DNA of 64,000 bases. It comes from Tolypothrix sp. PCC 7910 (GTDB lineage: Bacteria; Cyanobacteriota; Cyanobacteriia; Cyanobacteriales; Nostocaceae). The notes beneath the pieces were generated by a model. It was not told where the DNA came from. It saw only the letters and a program-made list of their open reading frames with translations, and made no database searches. Position 1 is the first letter of the stretch. Each line of letters starts with the position of its first letter. The stretch is taken from assembly GCF_011769525.1 (NCBI RefSeq), contig NZ_CP050440.1, positions 5,953,501-6,017,500 on the forward strand. Reading direction: 5' to 3'. Below are positions 18,737 through 27,959 of the stretch, piece by piece. The translations under genes and the position numbers were made by a program.

Positions 18737-18974
18737 GGCAAGAGTTTAGTTAAATTCGCTGCAAATTTTCAACGCTCATTCAAAGCGTCCTAATTTGAGG
18801 GTAGGCGAAATTTTGAACTAAGACTGCTTGTCGAAGATAAATTTAAACAAGGGATTGGGTATTGGGGAACTCGGGGCCCCCTCTGGGGATAAGGGGTAAT
18901 GGGGATTGGGGGAGATGAGGGAGATACGGGAGAATACTAAACGAATTTCTTAATTACGAATTACGAATTACGAA
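18737..18974. repeat. Intergenic region with STRR repeats
   Basis: About 240 bp upstream of the copper ATPase contain GGGATTGGGTATTGGGG-type heptamers and four copies of ATTACGA/ATTACGAATTACGA near 18951-18980. The pump's promoter must lie here too, but I do not see a recognisable operator. Confidence 0.55.
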
Positions 18975-19145
18975 TTACGAATTCTTATAAGATACATAGA
19001 CTAATGCCGCAATTTGGATAGGAAGAAAAGCAATTAGGCTTTTTAAAAAATAGTTGATCTCTAGATTAGACATGGTGATGAAATATGCCGCACCAACTAG
19101 CAATAAAAAGGCTAACGAAAATTTTTGATGTTTAATGTTGAGCAT
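18975..19145 (-). CDS. Predicted small membrane protein, 56 residues
   Basis: A minus-strand ORF from the ATG at 19145 to TAA at 18977-18975 encodes two hydrophobic segments (about residues 10-25 and 33-52) with a basic N-terminus (MLNIKHQKF). The C-terminus and stop run into the ATTACGA repeat tract. The helical hydrophobic pattern and lack of another gene in the gap favour a real gene, but no family is recognised and there is no clear ribosome-binding site. Confidence 0.4.
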   Translation of the reverse strand: MLNIKHQKFSLAFLLLVGAAYFITMSNLEINYFLKSLIAFLPIQIAALVYVSYKNS

Positions 19146-19208
19146 AATGGTAGATATAAGTTTTTAATATCGCAATCCTATCTAATTTCTCAGAATCAGT
19201 AAACTTCA

Positions 19209-19239
19209 GATACCCGACTTATTTAATAAGCCGGGCATC
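19209..19239. terminator. Hairpin terminator downstream of TM2 gene
   Basis: GATACCCGACTTATT pairs with AATAAGCCGGGCATC apart from wobble and small mismatches. The + strand continues CTCAATTTTT. It lies between the TM2 gene (-, ends 19323) and the small ORF at 18975-19145 and could end the TM2 transcript. Confidence 0.5.
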
Positions 19240-19322
19240 TCAATTTTTATGCATGATTTACGATTCGTATATGCATTTAGAATATATAGCCATAAATATC
19301 AGTTAAATTGTGAGCTATAAAT

Positions 19323-19598
19323 TTAAAACCACCCCTGCTTATTCACAAAATAGGTATCTACGAATTCTTCTTGGGACTTGTTTAAATAGATCATGCCTTC
19401 AATTAAGCCTACAAGTTGCATAATTAACAAAGTAAATCCGTAGGTAAAAGTACCGCCAACTACTGTGATAACTAGCATAATGAAGCCTTCTGGAGCATAC
19501 CCGAGAATAAACTTATGAACTCCAAAACCTCCAAAAATAATGCCACAGTAACCAGCGATGAGTTGTTTGTTTGTTTGGCTCGAGTTTAGATTTGCCAT
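19323..19598 (-). CDS. TM2 domain protein
   Basis: The 91-residue protein fits the TM2 family: an N-terminal polar stretch, a helix beginning LIAGYCGIIFGGFGVHKFIL with the characteristic G-x-H-K/R-F(Y)-x-G region, a short turn, and a second helix ending in QLVGLIEGMIYL. TM2 proteins are small membrane proteins of poorly known role. It stands alone between long non-coding stretches. Confidence 0.85.
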   Translation of the reverse strand: MANLNSSQTNKQLIAGYCGIIFGGFGVHKFILGYAPEGFIMLVITVVGGTFTYGFTLLIMQLVGLIEGMIYLNKSQEEFVDTYFVNKQGWF

Positions 19599-20671
19599 AT
19601 TGAGTACTGCTCCTGAAGAAATAGGGGGTAATCTAAAATGATTCTTTCAGAAAAAAAGTAAATATATTCACTGAGGAAATATATTTTTACTTTCCCGAGC
19701 GAAAAAGCTCTAATTTAGATAAATAAGCATAGAAAAAGTCTACAATGCCGTCAGAATCGTAAAAATAATGCTTAAGAGTTAATGGTTAAGGGAAAAGGAA
19801 AGGAAAAACCTTTAAGCATTACCCTTTAACTTTTTACCCAAACTAAATTCTCTGTTCAAAATGCTGAATCGACTACTTTTGACACAGAGGTTATTTGATA
19901 TTGTTTGGAAGTATATCGTGCTTAGATATCTGATTAACGTTTGTATCTTTGGTGACAAATCTCAACACATAAGCTTTGCAGAATCTTAGGTGAATTTTTC
20001 TCTTGAGGAGAATTCACCCTCAATTATCAGCAAATACTCCTATATTGGAATACCCCTATCTACAAGTTCATCAGTTTTATGTCCGGAATTTTTTGGATAT
20101 GGCTGCAATGATGAGGACGTATTTAATAGAAACTTTATGGAGAGTACCAACTTAGGTATCTTTCCACAGAAGAGAAGCAATTTTCCTACTACCAAAGATA
20201 TGGAAGTAGATTGTGCAAAAATTCATTAATCACTGCTAGCTGCTGTTCCAAACATTCTGAAACAGAATCCTTGGTAAGCTAATCCCCATCTCTACAAGGG
20301 CTAATATGACCTAGAGGTGACTAAATGTCGCTCTAGATACTTTGCTATGTATTTTTTGGTATTGCTTAAGTGACTTATACCACCAGCAATATTTACCCTA
20401 AAAATAGCATTTATTGATGCTGATTACTGACTAAGAAAAGTGCTGAGGAGCCATTGCGTTGCGGGGGTTTTCACGGCAGTCCGCTCAAGTCGGGAAACCC
20501 GCCCACGCGGCTGCCTCCCCGTTGTAGCAAGTGGGGTTGCTGAGTAAAAAATACTAGCCTCTATTTCTTAGCTGGCTACTTATAAGCAGTAATGATTGTT
20601 ATATATTATTGCCATATATGGAGATGAAAGCAAATATTTTTCTGCTTCGGCAACCGTAAATTTACGTATAA
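19599..20671. other. Long intergenic region
   Basis: About 1.07 kb without a convincing gene. One GTG-started ORF at 19990-20229 exists but has no coding character. Repeat-like G+C-rich sequence lies at 20450-20545 (AGCCATTGCGTTGCGGGGGT through GTGGGGTTGCTGAG), related to the dispersed repeat near 10370-10430. The rest is AT-rich and I see no known RNA in it. Confidence 0.45.
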
Positions 20672-22246
20672 TTAATTACCGCTACCTAGAATAAACAAAC
20701 TGAGTAGGGTACCACTATTCCAAAGGCTGTGGAGAAGCATCGGTGCGAGGAGGTTACGCGATCGCGTGTAGACTACACCTAAGACGATCCCCAAGGCTGT
20801 GAGGGGGAGAATTTCCGATAAGCTGAGGTGAGCAGCCGCAAATAGCAAGCTACTTAACAGAATTGATCCCCACACGGGAAGGTAACGAGTCAAGGAAGGT
20901 AACAAGAAGCCGCGGAAGAGAATTTCTTCAAAAATAGGAGCTGCGATCGCAGCTGTGATAAAAAATATTCCGAGTGCTACAGAATCTTGACTTTCTAATG
21001 CCAGTTGCAACAGAGGATTACTACCACCCTGTCCTTGCCATAGTTGTTGATTAATCAAGGATACGACTACTACTATCGGTAAAGCGGCGCAATAGCCACC
21101 TAATCCCCATAAAAACCAATTACTGCGAACATTGAAGCGAAACCAGTATTCTGGTAGTGGGAAAAAGCGCTTAATCGATAAATATAGTACTGCTAACGCG
21201 CCTGATGCGACGATAATATAACGCAGCAAAACCGAGAAAGCCTGAAAGCGCACATCACCACCACTTAAGGAGATGGGGAGCAGGGATAATATTAATGGCA
21301 CAAAAACTTGCCCCATCAAGAAAAAGCCGATGACAAAAACTTGGAGGATCGTTTCACCACCCCAAGGAGTTGACCAAGCTAAATCAGCATTTTGAGCTAG
21401 TAAAGCTGCTTTTCCTTTCACCAAATATTGCACCAATACTGCAATTAGCAGTACTATCCCAATGACAGCTGCCAAAGTGGGGATGATCCCAATCACTGCT
21501 AATTTCACGACAGCTTGGGTAGCAGCTTCTTGTTGTGCTGCTTTTACTGTCGCCAGTGCATCAGGACGTTGCTGAAGTTGGTATAGTTGCACTAACGCAG
21601 TAGCACGAAACCAACCATCTAAATTTTTTTGAATCAACTGTTGAGCATTGGGGAGCAGACGGGGAGGATTACTCCACAATCCTATTAATACAGCAGATGT
21701 TTCTGGAAATTGAGGATTAATATCTGAGCGTTGCTGCACATCATTCCAAGTCTTAATTGCTGTCTCAGTCTTTCCCTGCTGTGCTTGTAAAATTCCCAGA
21801 CGTAAATCTAATTCCGCCGATAATTTTTGCAGTTGCTTTAAGGACTGTTGCAACTGTTGTTCCTGTTGATTAGCAGGATTTTCCCCAGGACGAGTTTCGG
21901 GTAAGGGTTTAGACGGTGTGGGAGTATCAACAGATGGAGAACGCAGTTTTTCCAGTTGAGTTTTAGCCTTCTCCAAATTGGTTTGTACTGATTTCCGCGC
22001 ATCTTCATATTGCTTGGCAGCATTTTCCAGAGGTTCTTCACCCAGTATGGTTTCGCGAACCACTTGTAAATTTTCTTTGCTGCTCTCTTCTGGCTGCCAA
22101 GCTTGTGCTTGCAGTGCCAAATTTGTTTGGTACAACTCCAAACGACTTTGAAACTGGGGTTCTTGCCAACTGCCAAATAAAGACAAGCCGCACAACAACA
22201 ACGAAATCAGCGTCAACCCAATTAAACCCAACCGTTTAATAGTCAT
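20672..22246 (-). CDS. CPBP family intramembrane metalloprotease (CAAX protease-like)
   Basis: The 524-residue membrane protein has an N-terminal helix, a soluble coiled-coil-like region (about residues 50-250, rich in Gln, Lys and Glu), and a C-terminal membrane part. That part holds the ABI/CPBP motifs EEILFRGFLLP (Glu-Glu-x3-Arg), LLFAAAHLSLSE (Phe-x3-His) and a final MLLHSLWN. These residues form the metal-dependent active site of Rce1-type proteases. The long soluble region is typical of a cyanobacterial subgroup. Substrate unknown. HIP1 sites are frequent. Confidence 0.88.
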   Translation of the reverse strand: MTIKRLGLIGLTLISLLLCGLSLFGSWQEPQFQSRLELYQTNLALQAQAWQPEESSKENLQVVRETILGEEPLENAAKQYEDARKSVQTNLEKAKTQLEKLRSPSVDTPTPSKPLPETRPGENPANQQEQQLQQSLKQLQKLSAELDLRLGILQAQQGKTETAIKTWNDVQQRSDINPQFPETSAVLIGLWSNPPRLLPNAQQLIQKNLDGWFRATALVQLYQLQQRPDALATVKAAQQEAATQAVVKLAVIGIIPTLAAVIGIVLLIAVLVQYLVKGKAALLAQNADLAWSTPWGGETILQVFVIGFFLMGQVFVPLILSLLPISLSGGDVRFQAFSVLLRYIIVASGALAVLYLSIKRFFPLPEYWFRFNVRSNWFLWGLGGYCAALPIVVVVSLINQQLWQGQGGSNPLLQLALESQDSVALGIFFITAAIAAPIFEEILFRGFLLPSLTRYLPVWGSILLSSLLFAAAHLSLSEILPLTALGIVLGVVYTRSRNLLAPMLLHSLWNSGTLLSLFILGSGN

Positions 22247-22562
22247 TATCTCCCCTTGACTAACCTGTTTAAAGCGCGTGCCCCTTGGAATTATCGCAAG
22301 AAAAAGGGGGAATGGGGAATGGGGATTGGGGATTGGGGATTGGGTAATTGTTTTTTTCTGAGCAGTAGGGGTATTGGTGGCTTACAACCTGCTATTAAGT
22401 GATACTAAGTAATTTAACCCCTTTTCCCCTTTGCCTTTGACCTTTTCCCACTTAATCTTAAAAGCCAAGTCATATTACAATTAGCACCCTGCTGTTACTG
22501 GCAGATGGATAGCAAAAAATAGATTAAATTAATTTTTATATATAGTTATTATTACTGAGTAT
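22247..22562. repeat. Intergenic region with GGGGATT heptamers
   Basis: The 316-bp gap between divergent genes contains GGGAATGGGGAATGGGGATT-type repeats at about 22310-22345. The accessory island begins on its right. I see no other structure. Confidence 0.5.
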
Positions 22563-23021
22563 ATGGAACCTGTGACGCTGACGGCTGTGGTAACTGCGAT
22601 CGCTACTATACTTTTGACGAAACCACTAGAGAAAGTAGGCGAAAACATTGGTGATGTGGTTTGGACACAAAGTGGCAAGTTAATTGAAAAGCTCCGCAAT
22701 AAGAATAAATTGCCATTGCTGACTGCGGCTGTAGAAGCCAAAGAACCGCAACGATTAGATTATGGTCAAGCAGTGCTGGAACTGAAAGCCGCAGCAGAAC
22801 AAGACCCGGAAATTGCTCAAGCAGTTGTGGATGTGGAAACAGCTGCTAACAATGATCAGTCTGAGACGGGGAAAGAAATTCAAAAATTAGCAAATGAAAT
22901 TAAGTCACAGCCGTCAGTCGTCAACAACTTTGCGAAATTGGCAGAGGAGATAAAAGCCGAAAAAGGTGCAATGGTTGCTCAACAAATCATTATTGAGCAG
23001 CAAACCAATACTTACAACTGA
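22563..23021 (+). CDS. NLR-associated protein or N-terminal part of the downstream NACHT protein
   Basis: The 152-residue product has a hydrophobic N-terminal helix (about residues 4-20: VTLTAVVTAIATILLTKPLE) followed by charged helices rich in Ala, Glu and Lys, with no known catalytic motif. It ends at TGA 23019-23021. The next gene is in the same reading frame, and the frame stays open from 23022 onward. It may therefore be a separate signalling protein translated before the NACHT protein, or an N-terminal effector domain cut off by a stop codon. I recall similar short ORFs upstream of other cyanobacterial NACHT genes, but this is unverified. Confidence 0.6.
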   Translation: MEPVTLTAVVTAIATILLTKPLEKVGENIGDVVWTQSGKLIEKLRNKNKLPLLTAAVEAKEPQRLDYGQAVLELKAAAEQDPEIAQAVVDVETAANNDQSETGKEIQKLANEIKSQPSVVNNFAKLAEEIKAEKGAMVAQQIIIEQQTNTYN

Positions 23022-23093
23022 CTAAAGTCGTCCGATAGGGAGCATGGGAAAAAGTTAACTCCCGATGACTGGCGTGAAATCTGTCGTGAAATA

Positions 23094-25541
23094 TTGACGG
23101 AAAGGCGTAAGCTGACTACAAATCCTCTGACATCAACTGAAGGAGTCGCCTTGCAAGTTGATGATGTTTACGTACCACTGGGATTAGTTGAGCGTAAAAA
23201 ACCATCTAAACGTCAGGGTGATGTTTCTCCAGAACAGGGATCAGACCTGTACAAAGAGATAGAAATTACCAAAACATTTGAGCATGATGCTTTTCTGGAA
23301 GAGGTTTTAAAACACAAGAACACGCCTAAAAGTAAGGGTAAGCGAATTGCAATTATTGGTGAACCAGGAGCAGGAAAGACAACATTATTACAGCAAATTG
23401 CTGATTGGGTATCTCATGAGATTCACCAGTCTATTGTCATTTGGGTATCATTAGCAGATTTGCGAGGTAAAGAATTAAAAGCTTATCTATTGGAGAGTTG
23501 GTTGACTCAGGTGGCTGAGAAAATAGGGAAAGCTGAAGTCACTAAGCAACTGAAGGATGATTTTGTTACTCTATTTAATCAAAATAATGTGTGGCTGCTG
23601 CTAGATGGATTAGATGAAATGTCCACATCTTCAGGTAATCCATTAACAGAAATTGCCCGACAATTCCGTGAAGTAGGATTAATTACTCAAGCGCGAATTG
23701 TGCTAACCTGTCGGGTTAATCTGTGGGATGGCAACATTAATGCACTTGATGATTTTGATACCTATCGCAGTTTAGATTTTTCTTATCCACGACAGGTAGA
23801 GAGATTTATTCATCAATGGTTCAGTGCTATTCCCGAAACTGGAAAACAGTTATGTACGGCTTTGAAAGCACCCGGTAAAGAACGGATTCAAGATTTAGTA
23901 AAAAATCCTTTGCGGTTGACGCTGCTGTGCTTAAATTGGCAATCAGGAGATGGGAAATTACCAGATACTCAAGCCGGACTTTATCAGCAATTTGTTGATG
24001 ACTTTTACAAGTGGAAGAAAGACGAATTTGCAACAAACTCTCACCAGCGTCAGCAACTTAATATCAAATTGGGGGAATTAGCTAAAGCAGCAATAGACAA
24101 AGAAGCAACCCGGTTTCGCTTGCGGCAAGATTTTGTTAATCAATTCTTAGGGGATGTTGATGATGAAAATTCGCTGCTGAAATTGGCACTAAATCGTGGC
24201 TGGCTGAACTGTATAGGGATAGATGAACAGAGAAAACCTGTTTACGCTTTCTTTCATACCTCATTTCAAGAATACTTTGCTGCTAAAGCAATTGATGATT
24301 GGCATTTCTTTCTCAACCACGTTCCCAATAATCTCAAGCAAGGAACCTATCGCATCTTTGAACCGCAATGGAAGCAAACAATATTGTTTTGGTTAGGGAG
24401 AAAAGAAGAAAATCTTAAACAGCAGAAGCAAGAGTTTATTGATGCTTTAGTTAGTTTTAAAGATGGATGTGGTAAGTGGAATAGTAAAGATGTAGATAAA
24501 GGATTTTATGAATATCGCGCCTATTTTTTAGCAGCCGCAGGAATTGCAGAATTTAGGGCTTATTTTAAAGCGGATGAAATAGTAAAACAAATTGTCAAGT
24601 GGACAATAGATAGTCGAATTTCAATCCGAGCGGAAGCTAGGTCAGCACTACAACAAACAGACCGGACTAAAGAGATCGCTGCTTTGGTGAAACTGCTGCA
24701 ATCTACTACTGTGGATGACTACACCCGTATGCAGGCAGGAGAAAGCTTAGGGAAAATCGACCCAGGCAATGAAATAGCGATCGCCACCTTGGTGCAACTG
24801 CTGCAATCAACTACTGTGGATGATTCCACCCGTATGCAGGCAGCAGAAAGCTTAGGGAAAATCGACCCAGGCAATGAAATAGCGATCGCCACCTTGGTGC
24901 AACTGCTGCAATCAACTACTGTGGATGATTCCACCCGTATGCAGGCAGCAGAAAGCTTATGGCAAATAGAACCTAGCAGTGAAATGCCGATCACCGCCTT
25001 GGTGCAACTGCTGCAATCAACAACTGTGGATGATTCCACCCATATGCAGGCAGCAGAAAGCTTATGGCAAATAGAACCTGGCAATGAAATGGCGATTGCC
25101 GCCTTAGTGCAACTGCTGCAATCAACAACTGTGGATGATTCCACCCGTACGCAGGTAGCATCAAGCTTAGAGAAAATCGGTACTGGCAATGAAATTGCGA
25201 TCACCGCCTTGGTGCAACTGCTGCAATCGAATCATTTGGATATCTATACTCGTATGCAGGATGCATCTAGGTTAGGATTAATCGACTCTGGAAATGAAAT
25301 TGCAATTACCACCTTAGTGCAAGTGCTGCAATCCAATCATTTTAATTATTACCCCATCCGTTTCCTAGCAGCATTTAGCTTAGAGAAAATCAGTACAAGC
25401 AATGAAAATGTGATCGCCGCTTTAGTGCAACTGCTGCAATCAAAACATGTGGATTACTACGCTCGTAGGCAGGCAGCATATAGCTTAGATAGAATTATAC
25501 GAGACAATAACCATCGGTTTCAAACAGTTAAAGCTTTATAG
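23094..25541 (+). CDS. NACHT-HEAT NLR-like NTPase, 3' end altered by IS insertion
   Basis: This STAND-class NTPase resembles bacterial NLRs. In the 815 residues a short N-terminal KLTTNPLTS segment and DVYVPLGLVERK precede the NACHT domain: Walker A GEPGAGKTT (89-97), Walker B WLLLDGLDEM (167-176) and a sensor strand IVLTCRVNLWD. A helical region (about 300-520, with FFHTSFQEYFAAKAI) leads to eight HEAT-like repeats of 35 residues from 24681. The listed start is a TTG at 23094; the frame is open back to 23022 and reads GKKLTPDDWREICREIL, which looks like family sequence. The TAG stop is made of target-site TA plus the first G of an IS630 element. Many such proteins act in phage defence; that role here is inference. 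Confidence 0.85.
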   Translation: MTERRKLTTNPLTSTEGVALQVDDVYVPLGLVERKKPSKRQGDVSPEQGSDLYKEIEITKTFEHDAFLEEVLKHKNTPKSKGKRIAIIGEPGAGKTTLLQQIADWVSHEIHQSIVIWVSLADLRGKELKAYLLESWLTQVAEKIGKAEVTKQLKDDFVTLFNQNNVWLLLDGLDEMSTSSGNPLTEIARQFREVGLITQARIVLTCRVNLWDGNINALDDFDTYRSLDFSYPRQVERFIHQWFSAIPETGKQLCTALKAPGKERIQDLVKNPLRLTLLCLNWQSGDGKLPDTQAGLYQQFVDDFYKWKKDEFATNSHQRQQLNIKLGELAKAAIDKEATRFRLRQDFVNQFLGDVDDENSLLKLALNRGWLNCIGIDEQRKPVYAFFHTSFQEYFAAKAIDDWHFFLNHVPNNLKQGTYRIFEPQWKQTILFWLGRKEENLKQQKQEFIDALVSFKDGCGKWNSKDVDKGFYEYRAYFLAAAGIAEFRAYFKADEIVKQIVKWTIDSRISIRAEARSALQQTDRTKEIAALVKLLQSTTVDDYTRMQAGESLGKIDPGNEIAIATLVQLLQSTTVDDSTRMQAAESLGKIDPGNEIAIATLVQLLQSTTVDDSTRMQAAESLWQIEPSSEMPITALVQLLQSTTVDDSTHMQAAESLWQIEPGNEMAIAALVQLLQSTTVDDSTRTQVASSLEKIGTGNEIAITALVQLLQSNHLDIYTRMQDASRLGLIDSGNEIAITTLVQVLQSNHFNYYPIRFLAAFSLEKISTSNENVIAALVQLLQSKHVDYYARRQAAYSLDRIIRDNNHRFQTVKAL
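24681..25538 (+). repeat. Eight tandem HEAT-like repeats (about 105 bp each) in the NLR gene
   Basis: Units start at 24681, 24786, 24891, 24996, 25101, 25206, 25311 and 25419. Each encodes LVQLLQSTTVDDSTRMQAAE followed by SLGKIDPGNEIAIA or a close variant. The first five are nearly identical even at DNA level; the last three have diverged. The seventh is one codon longer. Confidence 0.9.
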
Positions 25542-26567
25542 CGTTTACCAGTCTAATGAAGTACAGTAATTAAAATAAATCAGTGTATCTACTCAAGGGT
25601 AAAAATGAAACCATATTCCCTGGACTTTCGCCAAAAAATATTGGATACATACTTATCAGGTGGAATATCACAACGTCAATTAGCAAACAAATTTTGTGTC
25701 AGTTTAGGTTTTATTGAGAAATTACTAAAGCAATATAGAGAAACAGCAAGTATCGCTCCTAAAGTTAGTACAAAACAAACTCCTCCAAAGCTCAACGAAG
25801 AACAAATTAAGATTCTGGAAGAAATAGTTGAAGCTAAAAATGATGCGACCTTAAAAGAAATCCGCTTCATTCTCAAAGAAAAAACAGGGATAACAGTTGG
25901 TATATCTACGGTAGACAGGATGTTACAGAGGATAGAAATAAGCCTTAAAAAAAAACATTGCACGCCTCCGAAAAAGAGACTGAAAGAGTTCAATTATTAA
26001 GAGTACAGTTCTGGCTTCAACTTCATGGTATACCAGCGGAAAACCTTGTCTTTATTGACGAAGCCGGAGCTAATCTATCTTTAATAAGACACTCTGCTCG
26101 TTCTAAAAAAGGTAAAAGAGCTCATGGGTCGCGACCTCAAAAACGCTGTAAAAATGTCTCCATAATTGGAGCGATTGCTCTCAAAGGTGTGATTAGTCAA
26201 TATAGTATTTTAGGAGCATCTGACGGGCTAACATTTGAGGCTTACATTTCTCAAAAATTAGTTCCTCTTCTGTGGGAAGGCGCTTGTGTAATCATGGATA
26301 ATTGTTCAATTCATAAAGGTAGAGATATTGAGAAATTAATCGAAGCTGCTGGAGCTAAATTGATTTATTTACCACCATATTCCCCGGATTTTTCACCAAT
26401 TGAAAACTGTTGGTCAAAAATTAAAACTTTACTACGTTCTATTGGAGCTAGAAGTTATCCAGACTTAGCAAAAGCAATTGAAAGTGCTTTTAATCAAGTC
26501 TCGTTAAATGATATTTATAATTGGTTTACCCATTCTTGTTACTGTACTTCACCAGACTGAGAAACGC
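25541..26567 (+). mobile_element. IS630 family insertion sequence, about 1027 bp
   Basis: Inverted repeats of 29 bp (25541-25569, GCGTTTACCAGTCTAATGAA; right copy 26539-26567) match at 25 positions. A TA dinucleotide flanks each side (25539-25540, 26568-26569), the duplication typical of IS630/Tc1-mariner elements. Two overlapping transposase frames lie inside. The insertion is in the 3' part of the NLR reading frame. Confidence 0.88.
25605..26560 (+). CDS. IS630 family transposase in two frames (-1 frameshift)
   Basis: The first frame (25605-26000, 131 residues) is the helix-turn-helix part (YSLDFRQKILDTYLSGGISQ, then RQLANKF), ending SLKKKHCTPP. The second frame (from about 25958 to 26560, 200 residues) is the DDE catalytic part with VFIDEAGANLS, CVIMDNCSIHKG and LPPYSPDFSPIENCWSKIK. 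The frames join at nine A residues (25945-25953): CTT AAA AAA AAA then a slip back of one base gives LKKKTLHASEKETERVQ. Slippage on such a run is common in this family, so the gene may be functional. Confidence 0.85.
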
Positions 26568-26577
26568 TATAACTTAT

Positions 26578-27955
26578 ATCTTGCACCTCACGGTATAAAC
26601 CACTAATATGCAAATAGAAGCGTAAAAAAGTGACTCTAGCAGTGACAAGTACTTTAAGTAGACTAAGGAAACTTAAATCACTAAATAAGGATTGAGATTA
26701 CTTAAATTACCCAAGAGCAGGCGATGGCTGCGCCAAGGTCTTTGACGAACGCTAACGTCAAAGAGTCAGTGGATTTGCATTTATCAGCCGAAATATGAGA
26801 AAAAAGGGCGTGAAAAGCATAATTAACAGCAAGAAACATGATTTCAATTCTTGCCCACGCCCAAGGGCTAGTTTACACTCTACTGTCATTGATGCCCTCA
26901 AAATACCAGCAACAAAACTTAGAAGCAATGTTGGGATTGTTCCTACAGGCACAAGGACATCCATTACCAGAACATTCTAAAAGTAAGTCTGCCAGTGCCT
27001 TAAGCCGATTTCTCAATATTTATGATTGGTCAACCCGTAGTGTAATTCGCACTGCTCGCACTCGTATCATTGAGGAGATTTTGTCTCACTGTCCAAAAGG
27101 ACGCAAACCTTGTCTACAAGTAATTATTGACCTGACAACTTTAGAGAAATGTGGCAAATTTCCGCAATTTAAAGATTTAATCCGTGTCTACAACGGAAAA
27201 AGAGGCTTGCATTTAGTTGTCGTGTATTTAGTTGTCGGTCAGTGGCGAGTCCCTTGGAGTTTCCGTGTCTGGAGGGGGAAAGGCACTTCCTCTCCAGCAC
27301 AGTTGGCTTTAAAGTTGGTCAAATGCTTACCTCCAGAATTAACCCAGCGCTTCCAAGTTATGATCCTCGTAGATACGGCCTTCGGCAGTGTGGAATTTCT
27401 ACATGGTGTCCGAAAGCTCAAGTATCACGTAATTGCTGGTATCGCAAGGAAACGGACATTAACTTCGGGATACAGCGTTTCTCAATTACATAAACGCGGA
27501 CAACACCTGCACCTTTTAGGTTTAAAGTTTCCTGTTTATGTATCTTGGTATTATTTTAAACGTGATGATGGCAAGTACGAAAAACGATTTGTGGTGTCCA
27601 CCAAAGCTCTCAAACCCAGCACTATTTCTTGGTGGGGTAAACGACGATGGCAGATAGAGGGCTGGTTTAAGACGGCCAAGCATCGTTTCGGACTACACCG
27701 CTTTGGGCAAGGAACACTTTTAGGTGTTTACCGTTGGTTGATACTTTCCCTCATCTCCTATATCTTGGCCCATTGGGCTTACTTATCTACAACAGTCGCA
27801 TCAACAAATTTACCCAATTGGGGGCAAGCCGCAGAAATTGCATTCCAAGCTATATTTCCACAATTAGTGCTGTTATTTCTTTTACAAGATATTGAACGTC
27901 TGAGAAACTTGGCACTTAGTCATGGAATTGACATCCAAGTTTACAGGTGCAAGAT
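26578..27955 (+). mobile_element. IS701/IS4-like insertion sequence (boundaries inferred)
   Basis: An 11-bp inverted repeat, ATCTTGCACCT at 26578-26588 and AGGTGCAAGAT at 27945-27955, brackets a DDE transposase gene. No clean target-site duplication is seen, so the ends may be off by a few bases. Joining 26577 to 27956 restores the NLR reading frame, which supports these limits. The left 260 bp before the gene are non-coding and include dispersed-repeat sequence near 26720-26770. Confidence 0.6.
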
Positions 27956-27959
27956 CTGA
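26838..27959 (+). CDS. DDE transposase, IS701/IS4-like
   Basis: The 373-residue protein has acidic active-site candidates in VIIDLTTLEKCG, MILVDTAFGSVEF and RRWQIEGWFKTAKHRFGL; the last matches the Y/W-x2-R-W-x-I-E-x-x-F-K pattern of IS4-like and IS701-like transposases. No frameshift is present. The coding region ends a few bases beyond the presumed right inverted repeat. Family assignment between IS701 and IS4 is uncertain without a search. Confidence 0.82.
   Translation: MISILAHAQGLVYTLLSLMPSKYQQQNLEAMLGLFLQAQGHPLPEHSKSKSASALSRFLNIYDWSTRSVIRTARTRIIEEILSHCPKGRKPCLQVIIDLTTLEKCGKFPQFKDLIRVYNGKRGLHLVVVYLVVGQWRVPWSFRVWRGKGTSSPAQLALKLVKCLPPELTQRFQVMILVDTAFGSVEFLHGVRKLKYHVIAGIARKRTLTSGYSVSQLHKRGQHLHLLGLKFPVYVSWYYFKRDDGKYEKRFVVSTKALKPSTISWWGKRRWQIEGWFKTAKHRFGLHRFGQGTLLGVYRWLILSLISYILAHWAYLSTTVASTNLPNWGQAAEIAFQAIFPQLVLLFLLQDIERLRNLALSHGIDIQVYRCKI

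Noticed and set aside
19990-20229. 79-codon + strand ORF starting with GTG
   Set aside because: No domain, no ribosome-binding site, Ser/Asn-rich composition and no neighbour; it lies in an AT-rich non-coding region.
24719-25204. 161-codon minus-strand ORF in the NLR gene
   Set aside because: Antisense of the HEAT repeats; periodic sequence keeps it open.
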